Assembly: GCA_035286465.1 (NCBI GenBank)
Contig: DATEDF010000085.1
Coordinates: 1 to 64,000 of the forward strand
Direction of reading: 5' to 3'
DNA length: 64,000 bases
Source of the DNA: Fen-1231 sp035286465
Lineage (GTDB): Bacteria > Gemmatimonadota > Gemmatimonadetes > Gemmatimonadales > Gemmatimonadaceae
Shown here one piece after another: positions 25,138 to 33,495 of this stretch; within the stretch, counting starts at the first letter, position 1, and every line of letters begins with the position of its first letter. The notes under the pieces were generated by a model. It saw only the letters and a list, made by a program, of their open reading frames with translations, was not told the origin of the DNA and searched no databases. Position numbers and translations under genes: made by a program.

Positions 25138-25734
25138 ATGAGCGACCAACTGCCGAGACGAGCCGACGCGCTCGCGCTGATGGAGGAGTGGACGGCGAGC
25201 GACTCCCTCCGCAAGCACATGCTCGCGGTGGAGGGCGCGATGCGCGCGTACGCGGCGCGTTTCGGCGAGGACGTCGAGCGCTGGGGGCTCGCGGGGCTGC
25301 TGCACGATTTCGACTACGAGCGATTTCCCAACGATGCGCACGCGCCGGACGCCGAGCATCCCGCGGCGGGGGTGCGGCACCTCCGCTCGCTGGGTTATCC
25401 CGAGGACGTCCTGCAGGCGATTCTCGGCCACGCGGAGTACACGCGCGTGCCGCGCGCGTCGCGGATGGCGAAGACGCTCCACGCGGTGGACGAGCTGACG
25501 GGGCTCATCACGGCGTGCGCGCTCGTGCGGCCCTCGAAGAGCGTGAACGACCTCGAGCCCTCGAGTGTCAAGAAGAAGATGAAGGACAAGGCCTTCGCGC
25601 GCGGCGTGAGCCGCGACGACGTGACGGGCGGCGCGGCCGAGCTCGGGGTCGAGCTGGACGCGCACATCGCGTTCGTGATCGCGGCGATGCGCGAGCGCGC
25701 GTCGCTGCTCGGGCTCGCGGGCGCGGCGTCGTGA
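25138..25734 (+). CDS. HD-domain hydrolase
   Basis: From ATG 25138 the protein has 198 residues. The metal-binding HD pattern is visible: H in RKHMLAVEGAM, LLHDFDYERF, the H of ILGHAEYTRV, and D in HAVDELTGL. HD proteins of this size are usually phosphohydrolases on nucleotides or phosphate esters. Cytoplasmic. It precedes the sigma-factor operon by 83 nt and may share a promoter. The specific substrate cannot be read from the sequence. Confidence 0.9.
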   Translation: MSDQLPRRADALALMEEWTASDSLRKHMLAVEGAMRAYAARFGEDVERWGLAGLLHDFDYERFPNDAHAPDAEHPAAGVRHLRSLGYPEDVLQAILGHAEYTRVPRASRMAKTLHAVDELTGLITACALVRPSKSVNDLEPSSVKKKMKDKAFARGVSRDDVTGGAAELGVELDAHIAFVIAAMRERASLLGLAGAAS

Positions 25735-25817
25735 CGCGGGTCACGTTCGCGGGCCGGCGGCCCCCAACGCTCCGGTTCGACGCCGCGTACGTGGAGTGTG
25801 ATTCTTGAGGCGATCGC

Positions 25818-26432
25818 GTGACCGCGGCGGTGCAGCCGGCGCGCCCGTGGGGGGCGGCCGGACGCGCTCGCCGGGGGGCGCGCGTCGTGACTGACCGCCC
25901 GACGGACGAGCGCGAGCTCGTGCTCCGGGCCCAGCGCGGCGAGCGCGAGTCGTTCTCGGCTCTCGTGCGCACGCACGAGCGGCGGGCGTACGCGGTGGCG
26001 CGCGCGATCGTCGTGAATCACGAGGACGCGGAAGACGCGGTGCAGGAGGCGTTCCTGCACGCGTACCGCGCCCTCGACCGGTTCCTGCCGGACCAGGCGT
26101 TCGGCGCGTGGCTGCATCGGATCGTCGCGAACGCGGCGCTCGACATCACGCGGCGGCGCAAGGTGCGCGATGCGGACGAGCTGCCGGAGACGGTGGCCTC
26201 GCCCTTTCGCGACCCGGCGGAGTCGAGTGAGCTGCGGCGGCGGTTGCGGGACGCCCTGGAGCTGCTCCCCGCGCGGCAGCGCGCGGTGATCGTGTTGCAC
26301 GACGTGGAAGGGTTCAAGCACGCCGAGATCGGCGCGTTGCTCGGGATTCCCGAGGGCACGGCGAGATCGGATCTGCATTACGCGCGGTCCCACCTCCGCG
26401 CGGTGTTGGGCAAGGTCAGGAGCGACCTATGA
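25818..26432 (+). CDS. ECF sigma factor (sigma-70 family)
   Basis: From GTG 25818 the protein has 204 residues; a GTG at 25887 (VTDRPTDERELVLRAQRGER) removes a basic 23-residue tail and may be the true start. Region 2: FSALVRTHERRAYAVARAIV and HEDAEDAVQEAFLHAYRALD. Region 4: LPARQRAVIVLHDVEGFKHAEIGALLGIPEGTARSDLHYARSHL. Its stop overlaps the next ATG by 4 nt. The gene leads an operon of a membrane partner, an Spy-like protein and an export system, so it probably activates that operon in response to envelope stress or a toxic compound. Confidence 0.94.
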   Translation: MTAAVQPARPWGAAGRARRGARVVTDRPTDERELVLRAQRGERESFSALVRTHERRAYAVARAIVVNHEDAEDAVQEAFLHAYRALDRFLPDQAFGAWLHRIVANAALDITRRRKVRDADELPETVASPFRDPAESSELRRRLRDALELLPARQRAVIVLHDVEGFKHAEIGALLGIPEGTARSDLHYARSHLRAVLGKVRSDL

Positions 26433-26812
26433 CGGACGAGCATCACGGGCCCGAGCTGGTTCGGGACGACGACCTCACGCGTGAGCTGGCGGCGCTCTAC
26501 GCGCCGCCGGCCGACCTCGCGTACTGGACCGCGCTCGAGGACCGGATCTTCGCGCGGCTCGACGTCTTCGACGGCGAGTGGTGGTCCGTGCCGGACCGCT
26601 GGCTGCGCGTGGGCCTGGTCGCGGCGGCGATCGCCCTCCTCGTCGCGGGGAGCGTACTGCTCCGCCAGGCGACGCACTCGACGGCGGCAGCGCGGATGGC
26701 GGCCTACGAGAGCGCGGTGGATTCGGCGGCTTCGGACGCGTTCGAGATCGCGCGTCGCGGGCGTCTGACGGAGGAGCAGGCGACCCTCCGTCTCCTCATC
26801 GGACGGGATTAG
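26429..26812 (+). CDS. Putative anti-sigma factor, single-pass membrane protein
   Basis: A 127-residue protein with an acidic N-terminal cytoplasmic part (~60 residues), one membrane helix (VGLVAAAIALLVAGSVLL) and a periplasmic helical tail. Position directly after the sigma gene with a 4-nt overlap suggests it holds the sigma factor at the membrane. The zinc anti-sigma motif H-x3-C-x2-C is absent, so this would be a non-zinc type. The call depends on context. Confidence 0.7.
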   Translation: MTDEHHGPELVRDDDLTRELAALYAPPADLAYWTALEDRIFARLDVFDGEWWSVPDRWLRVGLVAAAIALLVAGSVLLRQATHSTAAARMAAYESAVDSAASDAFEIARRGRLTEEQATLRLLIGRD

Positions 26813-26822
26813 GGGGCGCGCC

Positions 26823-27215
26823 ATGACGCGGACCAAGACTCTCGCGCTCGTCTTCTACCTCGGCGCCGCGCTCGCGGGCGCGGCGGTGGGCGCCGCGGCC
26901 GACCGCTTCACCACGCGGAGCCCGTCCGAACCGCCGGACGCGCGCGCGATGCGCAGCCGGTTCTTCGACCAGTTGCACCTGACGAGCGCGCAGCACGACT
27001 CGGCAACGGTCCTGTGGGACGAGCGTGACAGAAAGCTCAGGGCCATCGCGGACCGGTACAAGTCGGCGCTCGACCCGATGCGAGCCGAACAGGATTCGGT
27101 GTTCGCCGAGTATCGCCTGCGCCTGTCGCAGCTGCTCACGCCCGAGCAGAAGGCGACCTACGACCAGATGCGGCGTGAGCGCGAGAAGGCGCAGCGCCCG
27201 GAGAAGAAACACTAA
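26823..27215 (+). CDS. Spy/CpxP-like periplasmic sensor protein
   Basis: A 130-residue protein with an N-terminal hydrophobic anchor or signal (ALVFYLGAALAGAAVGAAAD) and a helical domain carrying FFDQLHLTSAQHDSATVLWD and LSQLLTPEQKATYDQMRRER, the two L-T-x-x-Q-type helices of Spy/CpxP and heavy-metal sensor proteins. In an ECF operon it could sense envelope damage or metal and modulate the anti-sigma factor. The stop shares one base with the TolC gene start. Confidence 0.85.
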   Translation: MTRTKTLALVFYLGAALAGAAVGAAADRFTTRSPSEPPDARAMRSRFFDQLHLTSAQHDSATVLWDERDRKLRAIADRYKSALDPMRAEQDSVFAEYRLRLSQLLTPEQKATYDQMRREREKAQRPEKKH

Positions 27216-28522
27216 TGCACACGATCCTTCGCATCGCGCTCGTGGTCGCCCCGGCGGTCGTGGCGGCGCAGGGCGCGGACAACGCGCGGCCGATCTCGGT
27301 GGACGAGGCGGTGAGGCTCGCGCTGAGGAACTCGCCGACCACCATCGCGGCACGGAACCAGCTCCGCACCGGCACGTCGAGCGTGCGGCAGACGTTCTCG
27401 TCGTTCTTCCCGACCCCGTCGCTCCAGATGAACGCGAGCCAGCGGGTGGGAACGCAGCTGGTCCAGGGTGTCCCGCTGCCGCTCACTGGAAACCCCTGGA
27501 CCTATGGGAGGAGCGTCAGTTTCGGACAGGTCACGTTGTTCGATGGCGGACTGAAGTACTACAACTACCGTGCGGCGACGCAGAACCTGCACGCTTCTGA
27601 GGCGAACGAAATCAGCCAGCGTTACAACGTCGCGCTCAGTGTGAAGACCGCCTACTACAACGTGCTCACCGCGCGGGAGCAGGAAGTGGCGGCGCAGCGG
27701 CAGCTTGAGCAGGCGCAGCAACAACTCGGGGTCGCCACCGCGAAAATGAACGCGGGCGCCGCGACCCTGGCCGATTCGCTGTCCGGCGCCATCGCCGTGG
27801 GCAACGCGAGGCTCGCGATTCTCAACGCGCAGAACTCGCTCAGCAACGCGAACGCCGCGCTCACGCGTCTCGTGGGCGCGGACGTCGCGGTGACCGCGTC
27901 CCCTGCCGACACGGGCGGAGTGGAACGCATCGAGGTTGACGAGACGACCCTCTTCCAGATGGTGCTCGACGGACCGCAGGTGCGCCAATCGCAGGCCTCG
28001 CTCGCGGCCACGCGGGCCTCGCACCGCGCGCAACTGACGCCGTACCTCCCGACGCTCACCGTCAGCGGGAGCTACGGCAACAACCCCCAGAGCTCGCCGA
28101 CCTTCAACTGGGGTGGCGGGCCGAGCAGCACGAGCGCGAGCATGACGTTCAACCTGAACTACCCGCTCTGGAACGGTTATCAGCGTGAATCGCAGCTCGT
28201 GGCGGCGCGCGTGAACATGGAGAACGCCGAGGCGAACGTGCGCGACCAGAGGCTGCTCGCGAAGCAGAACCTGACCACGCAGCTCAACAGCTTCCGCACC
28301 GCGATGCAGCAGATCGAACTTCAGCAGCTCCAGATCCGCGCGTCCGAGGAGAACCTCCGCGTCGTCACGCGGCAGTACAGCCTCGGCACGAAGCAGCTGC
28401 TCGACCTGCTGACCGCCCAGACCAGCCTCGACAACGCGCGAAACGGGCTCATCACCGCCCGCCAGAGCGCCCGCATCGCCAAGGCGAACATCGAGGCCCT
28501 GATCGGCCGCGACCTGAAGTAG
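27215..28522 (+). CDS. TolC-family outer-membrane efflux protein
   Basis: A 435-residue outer membrane factor with a signal peptide (ILRIALVVAPAVVAAQG). The two tandem efflux-protein repeats are visible: VDEAVRLALRNSPTTIAARN at the start of the first and VDETTLFQMVLDGPQVRQSQ at the start of the second, each followed by long coiled-coil helices (for example QLEQAQQQLGVATAKMNAGA). As the exit duct it should pair with the adaptor and permease that follow at 28567 and 30476. Length is typical. Confidence 0.94.
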   Translation: MHTILRIALVVAPAVVAAQGADNARPISVDEAVRLALRNSPTTIAARNQLRTGTSSVRQTFSSFFPTPSLQMNASQRVGTQLVQGVPLPLTGNPWTYGRSVSFGQVTLFDGGLKYYNYRAATQNLHASEANEISQRYNVALSVKTAYYNVLTAREQEVAAQRQLEQAQQQLGVATAKMNAGAATLADSLSGAIAVGNARLAILNAQNSLSNANAALTRLVGADVAVTASPADTGGVERIEVDETTLFQMVLDGPQVRQSQASLAATRASHRAQLTPYLPTLTVSGSYGNNPQSSPTFNWGGGPSSTSASMTFNLNYPLWNGYQRESQLVAARVNMENAEANVRDQRLLAKQNLTTQLNSFRTAMQQIELQQLQIRASEENLRVVTRQYSLGTKQLLDLLTAQTSLDNARNGLITARQSARIAKANIEALIGRDLK

Positions 28523-28566
28523 CCGCCCCGTCCCTACCGACCCAGAGTCTTCATCCGGAGTTCGCA

Positions 28567-30474
28567 GTGAACCGCAAGATCCTCTTCCTGACGCTCGTCG
28601 CCGGCGCCCTCGCGGGCTGCAAGAAGAACGGCGTCAAGCCGATCCAGATCCCGACGGCCACGGTCCGGCGCCAGGACATCACCGTCTACGCCGAGGCCAC
28701 CGGCATCATCGAGCCGATCAACGTCATCGAGGTGAAGTCGAAGACGGCGTCGGGCCAGGTGCTCCGGATGCCGATCGAGATCGGGACGCGCGTGCAGCCG
28801 GGCGACCTGATCGTCCAGATTGACACGACCGACCTGCACACGAGCTACGTGCAGACGCTTTCCGACCGTGACGCCGCCCGGGCGAGTTACAACGTCGCGA
28901 AAGCGCAGCTCGACCGGCAGACGGCGTTCTTCGCCGATCGCGTCATCACCAGGGACGTGCTCGAGGGGGCGCAGAATTCCGAGGCGAATTCCAAGGCCAG
29001 TCTCCTCCGCGCCGAGACGAACGTCACCCTCGCCGCGCAGAAGCTGAAGGACGCCACGGTCCTCGCGACGGTCGAGGGGACGATCATCACGAAGCCCGTC
29101 TCCGTGGGCCAGGTGATCCAGGCCGGCGGCGGCACGGTGAGCGGCGGCACGGTCATCGCGACGATCACGAACCTCTTGCACGTGCGCGCCCGCGCCCTCG
29201 TGAATGAGACCGACATCGGCCTCGTGCAGGCCGGGCAGGAGGCCTACGTCACGGTGGACGCCTTCCCCGACCGCCAGTTCACCGGCAAGGTCGAGAAGAT
29301 CGAGCCGCAGGCCACCGTGCAGCAGAACGTGACGATGTTCCCCGTGCTCGTCTCGCTCGACAACAGCGAAGGGTTGCTCCGGCCCGGGATGAACGGCGAG
29401 GTGAGTGTGCTCACCGACGAGCGCTTCGAGGTGATCGCCGTGCCGAACGACGCGATCCGCTCGGCTCGCGAGCTGGCCCAAGCCGTGCAGATTCTCGGGC
29501 TCAACCAGGACTCGGTGCGCGCGCAGATGGGCGCCGGACGCGGCGGTCGCAACAGCGGAATAGGCGGCGGCCAGCGCGGCGTGCAGGTGCAGATCAACCG
29601 CGGGGAGCTCGATCTCCCGTTGCTGTCGCCGCAAGGCGGCGGCGATCCGCCGCAGGGCGGCCGTCGCGGCGGCCGCGGCGGGCGCGCCGGCTTCCAGATG
29701 CCGCAGGTCAGCGACGCCGACTGCAAGAAGGTGGACGACGCGCTCAAGGCCAAGCCCGCGATCGCGAAGAAGCTCGACGATCTGCGCACGAAGCAGCGCG
29801 ACGAGAACGCCGACCGCCAGGCCATCACCGCCGACATCCGGAAGGCGTATGAGGAGCTTGGCGTGGACATGATGGTTTCCAGTGCCTGCCGGCGACGCGC
29901 CGAGGGCGGCGGCCCCGGCGGCTTCGGTGGACGCGGGGCCCCCGGGGCTCCCGGCAGCGGCGCGCGCGGCGCCAGCGCAGGAGGGGCAGGCGGCACACGC
30001 GCTGCGGGCGCTGCGGGCGCTGCGGGCGCTGCGGGCGGCGCGGGCGGCGCGGGCGGCGCGGGCGGCGCGGGCGGGGCGACGGCCGGCGCCGGCATGACCG
30101 GCGGCATGGGTGGCAACGTGACGCGCGGCCAGACCGGCGGCGGCGGTGGAATGGGCGGCTTCGGCGGCGGAGGCAGCGCCAATCGGACGCCACGCTCCGG
30201 GCTCGTGTTCGTGCAGAAGGGCGACTCGTGGGAGGCCCGCAACCTCCGGCTCGGCGTCGCGAACTACGACGTCACCGAAGTCGTGAGCGACAATCTGAAA
30301 GAAGGCGACAAGGTCGCATTGCTCACGGCGGCGATCCTGCAGGCCAATCGGCAGGCGCAGATGGACCGGCAGAAGTCCATGCAGAGCCCGCTGGGCGGAG
30401 CCGGCGGCATGCCGGGCGGCGGGCCGGGCGGCGGCGGCGGGCCGCGCGGCGGCGGCGGCGGGCGAGGAGGCTGA
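28567..30474 (+). CDS. MacA/HlyD-type periplasmic adaptor lipoprotein with Gly-rich inserts
   Basis: From GTG 28567 the protein has 635 residues, about 200 more than a usual MacA. A lipobox (ALAGC, C18 region) marks a lipoprotein. Adaptor parts: barrel-sandwich start (GIIEPINVIEVKSKTASGQV), coiled-coil hairpin (QTLSDRDAARASYNVAKAQL), lipoyl return (ATVEGTIITKPVSVGQVIQ) and beta-barrel (ETDIGLVQAGQEAYVTVDAF). Residues ~320-380, ~445-535 and ~598-635 are Gly/Arg- or Gly/Ala-rich, the middle one from a 9-bp repeat. It links the TolC duct to the permease two nt downstream. Confidence 0.92.
   Translation: MNRKILFLTLVAGALAGCKKNGVKPIQIPTATVRRQDITVYAEATGIIEPINVIEVKSKTASGQVLRMPIEIGTRVQPGDLIVQIDTTDLHTSYVQTLSDRDAARASYNVAKAQLDRQTAFFADRVITRDVLEGAQNSEANSKASLLRAETNVTLAAQKLKDATVLATVEGTIITKPVSVGQVIQAGGGTVSGGTVIATITNLLHVRARALVNETDIGLVQAGQEAYVTVDAFPDRQFTGKVEKIEPQATVQQNVTMFPVLVSLDNSEGLLRPGMNGEVSVLTDERFEVIAVPNDAIRSARELAQAVQILGLNQDSVRAQMGAGRGGRNSGIGGGQRGVQVQINRGELDLPLLSPQGGGDPPQGGRRGGRGGRAGFQMPQVSDADCKKVDDALKAKPAIAKKLDDLRTKQRDENADRQAITADIRKAYEELGVDMMVSSACRRRAEGGGPGGFGGRGAPGAPGSGARGASAGGAGGTRAAGAAGAAGAAGGAGGAGGAGGAGGATAGAGMTGGMGGNVTRGQTGGGGGMGGFGGGGSANRTPRSGLVFVQKGDSWEARNLRLGVANYDVTEVVSDNLKEGDKVALLTAAILQANRQAQMDRQKSMQSPLGGAGGMPGGGPGGGGGPRGGGGGRGG
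30001..30072 (+). repeat. 9-bp coding repeat in the adaptor gene
   Basis: Four perfect copies of gctgcgggc (30001-30036) followed by four of ggcgcgggc (30037-30072) encode an Ala-Ala-Gly / Gly-Ala-Gly run. Such an array can gain or lose triplet-multiple units by slippage without frameshift. Confidence 0.92.
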
Positions 30475-30475
30475 C

Positions 30476-31696
<1,221 letters not shown>

Positions 31697-31705
31697 CGAC
31701 GTAGA

Positions 31706-31726
31706 CGGCCGGCCGCGCGCCGGCCG
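31706..31726. terminator. GC hairpin between convergent permease and tonB-like genes
   Basis: cggccggc (31706-31713) pairs with gccggccg (31719-31726) over a 5-nt loop. No T-tract. It lies 10 nt after the permease stop and 12 nt from the minus-strand stop, suiting a bidirectional 3' hairpin. Confidence 0.55.
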
Positions 31727-31737
31727 CGCGCACGCGG

Positions 31738-32457
31738 TCAGGGCTTCTTGGAGGGCGCCACGTCGGATGTGGCCACGCGCCGGATCTCGAACCGGAACAT
31801 CTGCTCCGCGAGCTGGCGCACGGCCAGGAGCCCCATTTTCGCGGGCCGGAAGCGCATGCGCGGCATCGCCTCGCGCACGGCCTGCACGAACTCGGCGTGC
31901 GTCGCCTCGATCAGCGACACGGTCGCGAGGTCAATGAGCCCGGTCGAGTCAATGACGAAGCGCATCGTCGCCGAGCCTTCGATCCCCTTCGCCATCATCA
32001 TCGGCGGATACGCGGGCGCGGCGCTGCTCGGGTCGCGCGCAGCGGCGGAATCCACGTCGAGCACGCTGTAGGCGTTGTCGGGAACCGTGGACTCCGGTAC
32101 CGCGATGGAGAGCAGCTGCACGGGGTCCCTGGCGCCGCTCACCTGCGCGAGTTCCAATAAGCTGCGCTTGTCGCTCTTCCTGGAACCACGCGCGAGGCCG
32201 TACGGCGCATCGCCCTCTCCGACCGCGAGGTACGAGACGTGCTCGGAGGGCATCGGCCTTCCGCGGTTCGGCGGGAGGATGAACTCGGGCGTCTGTCGCT
32301 CGGCTGCGGCGAGTTCGGCGAGCCGAGCCGCCGCCGCGCGCTCGATTCCCACCACGTACGCTGCCACGATCGCCACGTGCACGAGCGTGCTCCACACCGC
32401 CCCGACCACGGGACGCGGTGACAGGTCGCGGCGAGAAGCGGGCAGAAGGTCGAGCAT
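31738..32457 (-). CDS. TonB-like energy transducer protein
   Basis: I choose ATG 32457 (MLDLLPASRRDLSPRPVVGA; 239 residues). One membrane helix (AVWSTLVHVAIVAAYVVGIE) near the N-terminus, a flexible middle, and a C-terminal TonB domain (YPPMMMAKGIEGSATMRFVI followed by VQAVREAMPRMRFRPAKMG). The usual Pro/Lys-rich spacer is weak. TonB proteins couple the proton gradient to outer-membrane receptors, but no receptor or ExbBD lies here; many proteins with this domain have other roles. It is convergent with the permease and divergent from padR, with a 341-nt gap holding repeats and the padR control region. Confidence 0.85.
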   Translation of the reverse strand: MLDLLPASRRDLSPRPVVGAVWSTLVHVAIVAAYVVGIERAAAARLAELAAAERQTPEFILPPNRGRPMPSEHVSYLAVGEGDAPYGLARGSRKSDKRSLLELAQVSGARDPVQLLSIAVPESTVPDNAYSVLDVDSAAARDPSSAAPAYPPMMMAKGIEGSATMRFVIDSTGLIDLATVSLIEATHAEFVQAVREAMPRMRFRPAKMGLLAVRQLAEQMFRFEIRRVATSDVAPSKKP

Positions 32458-32563
32458 GGCGCGATCGCTCGTGGTGAGTCCGAACGTCAGCGGGGCGAGC
32501 AGCTCTCCAATCGCAATATTCAGTACTCGGGGCGCGGGCGCCACTGTCACACAGGGGAGACAG

Positions 32564-32658
32564 CAGACGGCAGACGGCCGACATCAGACGGCAGACGTCA
32601 GACACCAGACGGCAGACGGCCGACATCAGACGGCAGACGTCAGACACCAGACGGCAGA
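32564..32658 (+). repeat. 42-bp tandem repeat built of six heptamers
   Basis: Two perfect 42-bp units (32564-32605 and 32606-32647) are followed by a partial third. Each unit reads cagacgg, cagacgg, ccgacat, cagacgg, cagacgt, cagacac, so a 7-bp period is kept throughout. The array lies upstream of both the tonB-like gene and padR. Confidence 0.93.
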
Positions 32659-32723
32659 GCGACGGAGAAGGCGATGCACCGCCGCGGCCTGTCGCACGTC
32701 TGCCGCCCTCGCCGCGTCCCGCC

Positions 32724-32752
32724 TTGCGTATTCCGCATTGCCGCTATAAGAT
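32724..32752 (+). promoter_or_regulatory. padR promoter
   Basis: TTGCGT (32724-32729), 17 bp, TAAGAT (32747-32752), in an unusually A/T-rich patch. A strong AGGAGG ribosome site (32785-32790) and ATG at 32799 follow. Confidence 0.6.
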
Positions 32753-32781
32753 ATATCGCTAGTAGTATCGTCGTTATATCT
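32749..32781 (+). promoter_or_regulatory. Putative PadR operator (33-bp palindrome)
   Basis: agatata (32749-32755) and tatatct (32775-32781) form the ends of an imperfect palindrome, 11 of 16 positions symmetric. It covers the -10 element and the expected transcription start of padR, as expected for autorepression by a PadR dimer. Confidence 0.7.
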
Positions 32782-32798
32782 GACAGGAGGGTTCGGCA

Positions 32799-33398
32799 AT
32801 GTGGCATTCGTACTGCGGCCCCCGCCACCGCGAGTGGGCTGGGCGAGGATGGGACTGGCGCTCCGACCCGAACGTGGGCGCGTTCCTCTGGGGCTTCGGG
32901 CCGCGCCGTGGCGGCCACTGGCGCGGTGGCCGGATGTTCGAGCAGGGCGATCTCAAGTTCGTCATCCTGCAGTTGCTCGACGAGAAGCCGCGCCACGGCT
33001 ATGAGATCATCAAGGAGCTCGAGGAGCGCTCGGGCGGCCGTTACTCGCCGAGCCCGGGCACGGTGTATCCCACGCTCACGCTCCTGGAGGAGATGGGCTA
33101 CGCGACGGCCACGCCCGAGGAAGGCGGGAAGAAGGTCTACAGCATCACCGAGTCCGGTCGGAAGCACCTCGCGGAGAACCGGAGCACGGTGGATGACGTG
33201 TTCGAGCGGCTGGCGCAGTGGGGTGCTTCCATCTTCGGGGAGCAGATGCGGCCCGCGCACGAGGCGATGGGCGGGCTCGGCCGCGCGTACCTCAACGCCA
33301 CCCTGCACCGCACCGCCGAGCCGGACTATGTCAAGAAGGTGGTCGAGATCCTCAAGCGGGCCGCGGGCGAGCTCGAGGGGCTTTCGGGGGCGAAGTAG
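32799..33398 (+). CDS. PadR-family transcriptional repressor
   Basis: A 199-residue protein. After a Trp/Gly/Arg-rich N-terminal extension (~45 residues) comes the PadR winged helix: LKFVILQLLDEKPRHGYEII, EERSGGRYSPSPGTVYPTLT, LLEEMGYATATPEEGGKKVY, SITESGRKHL. The C-terminal helices serve dimerisation. PadR proteins repress efflux or stress genes and are released by small ligands. A palindrome overlapping its own promoter supports autoregulation. The export operon upstream is a possible target but I found no second copy of the palindrome there. Confidence 0.93.
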   Translation: MWHSYCGPRHREWAGRGWDWRSDPNVGAFLWGFGPRRGGHWRGGRMFEQGDLKFVILQLLDEKPRHGYEIIKELEERSGGRYSPSPGTVYPTLTLLEEMGYATATPEEGGKKVYSITESGRKHLAENRSTVDDVFERLAQWGASIFGEQMRPAHEAMGGLGRAYLNATLHRTAEPDYVKKVVEILKRAAGELEGLSGAK

Positions 33399-33421
33399 CA
33401 CCGAAACGGCGGCCGGACGCG

Positions 33422-33450
33422 CTGGACTGAGCCGGGCCCCCCACTAGATT
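33422..33450 (+). promoter_or_regulatory. Candidate kup promoter
   Basis: CTGGAC (33422-33427), 17 bp, TAGATT (33445-33450). The same TAGATT -10 with 17-bp spacing occurs before coxB. Transcription would start about 33456-33457, the first bases of the hairpin that follows. Confidence 0.55.
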
Positions 33451-33455
33451 CCCCG

Positions 33456-33485
33456 ACGGGCCGCGGACTGACCGCGGCCCGTTTT
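33456..33485 (+). terminator. 11-bp perfect hairpin plus TTTT, padR terminator or kup leader
   Basis: acgggccgcgg (33456-33466), 5-nt loop, ccgcggcccgt (33472-33482), then a run of T (33482-33485). By form it is an intrinsic terminator 57 nt after the padR stop, but it also ends only about 10 nt before the kup ATG and sits at the predicted start of the kup transcript. Confidence 0.8.
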
Positions 33486-33495
33486 GCGTGGCTTC

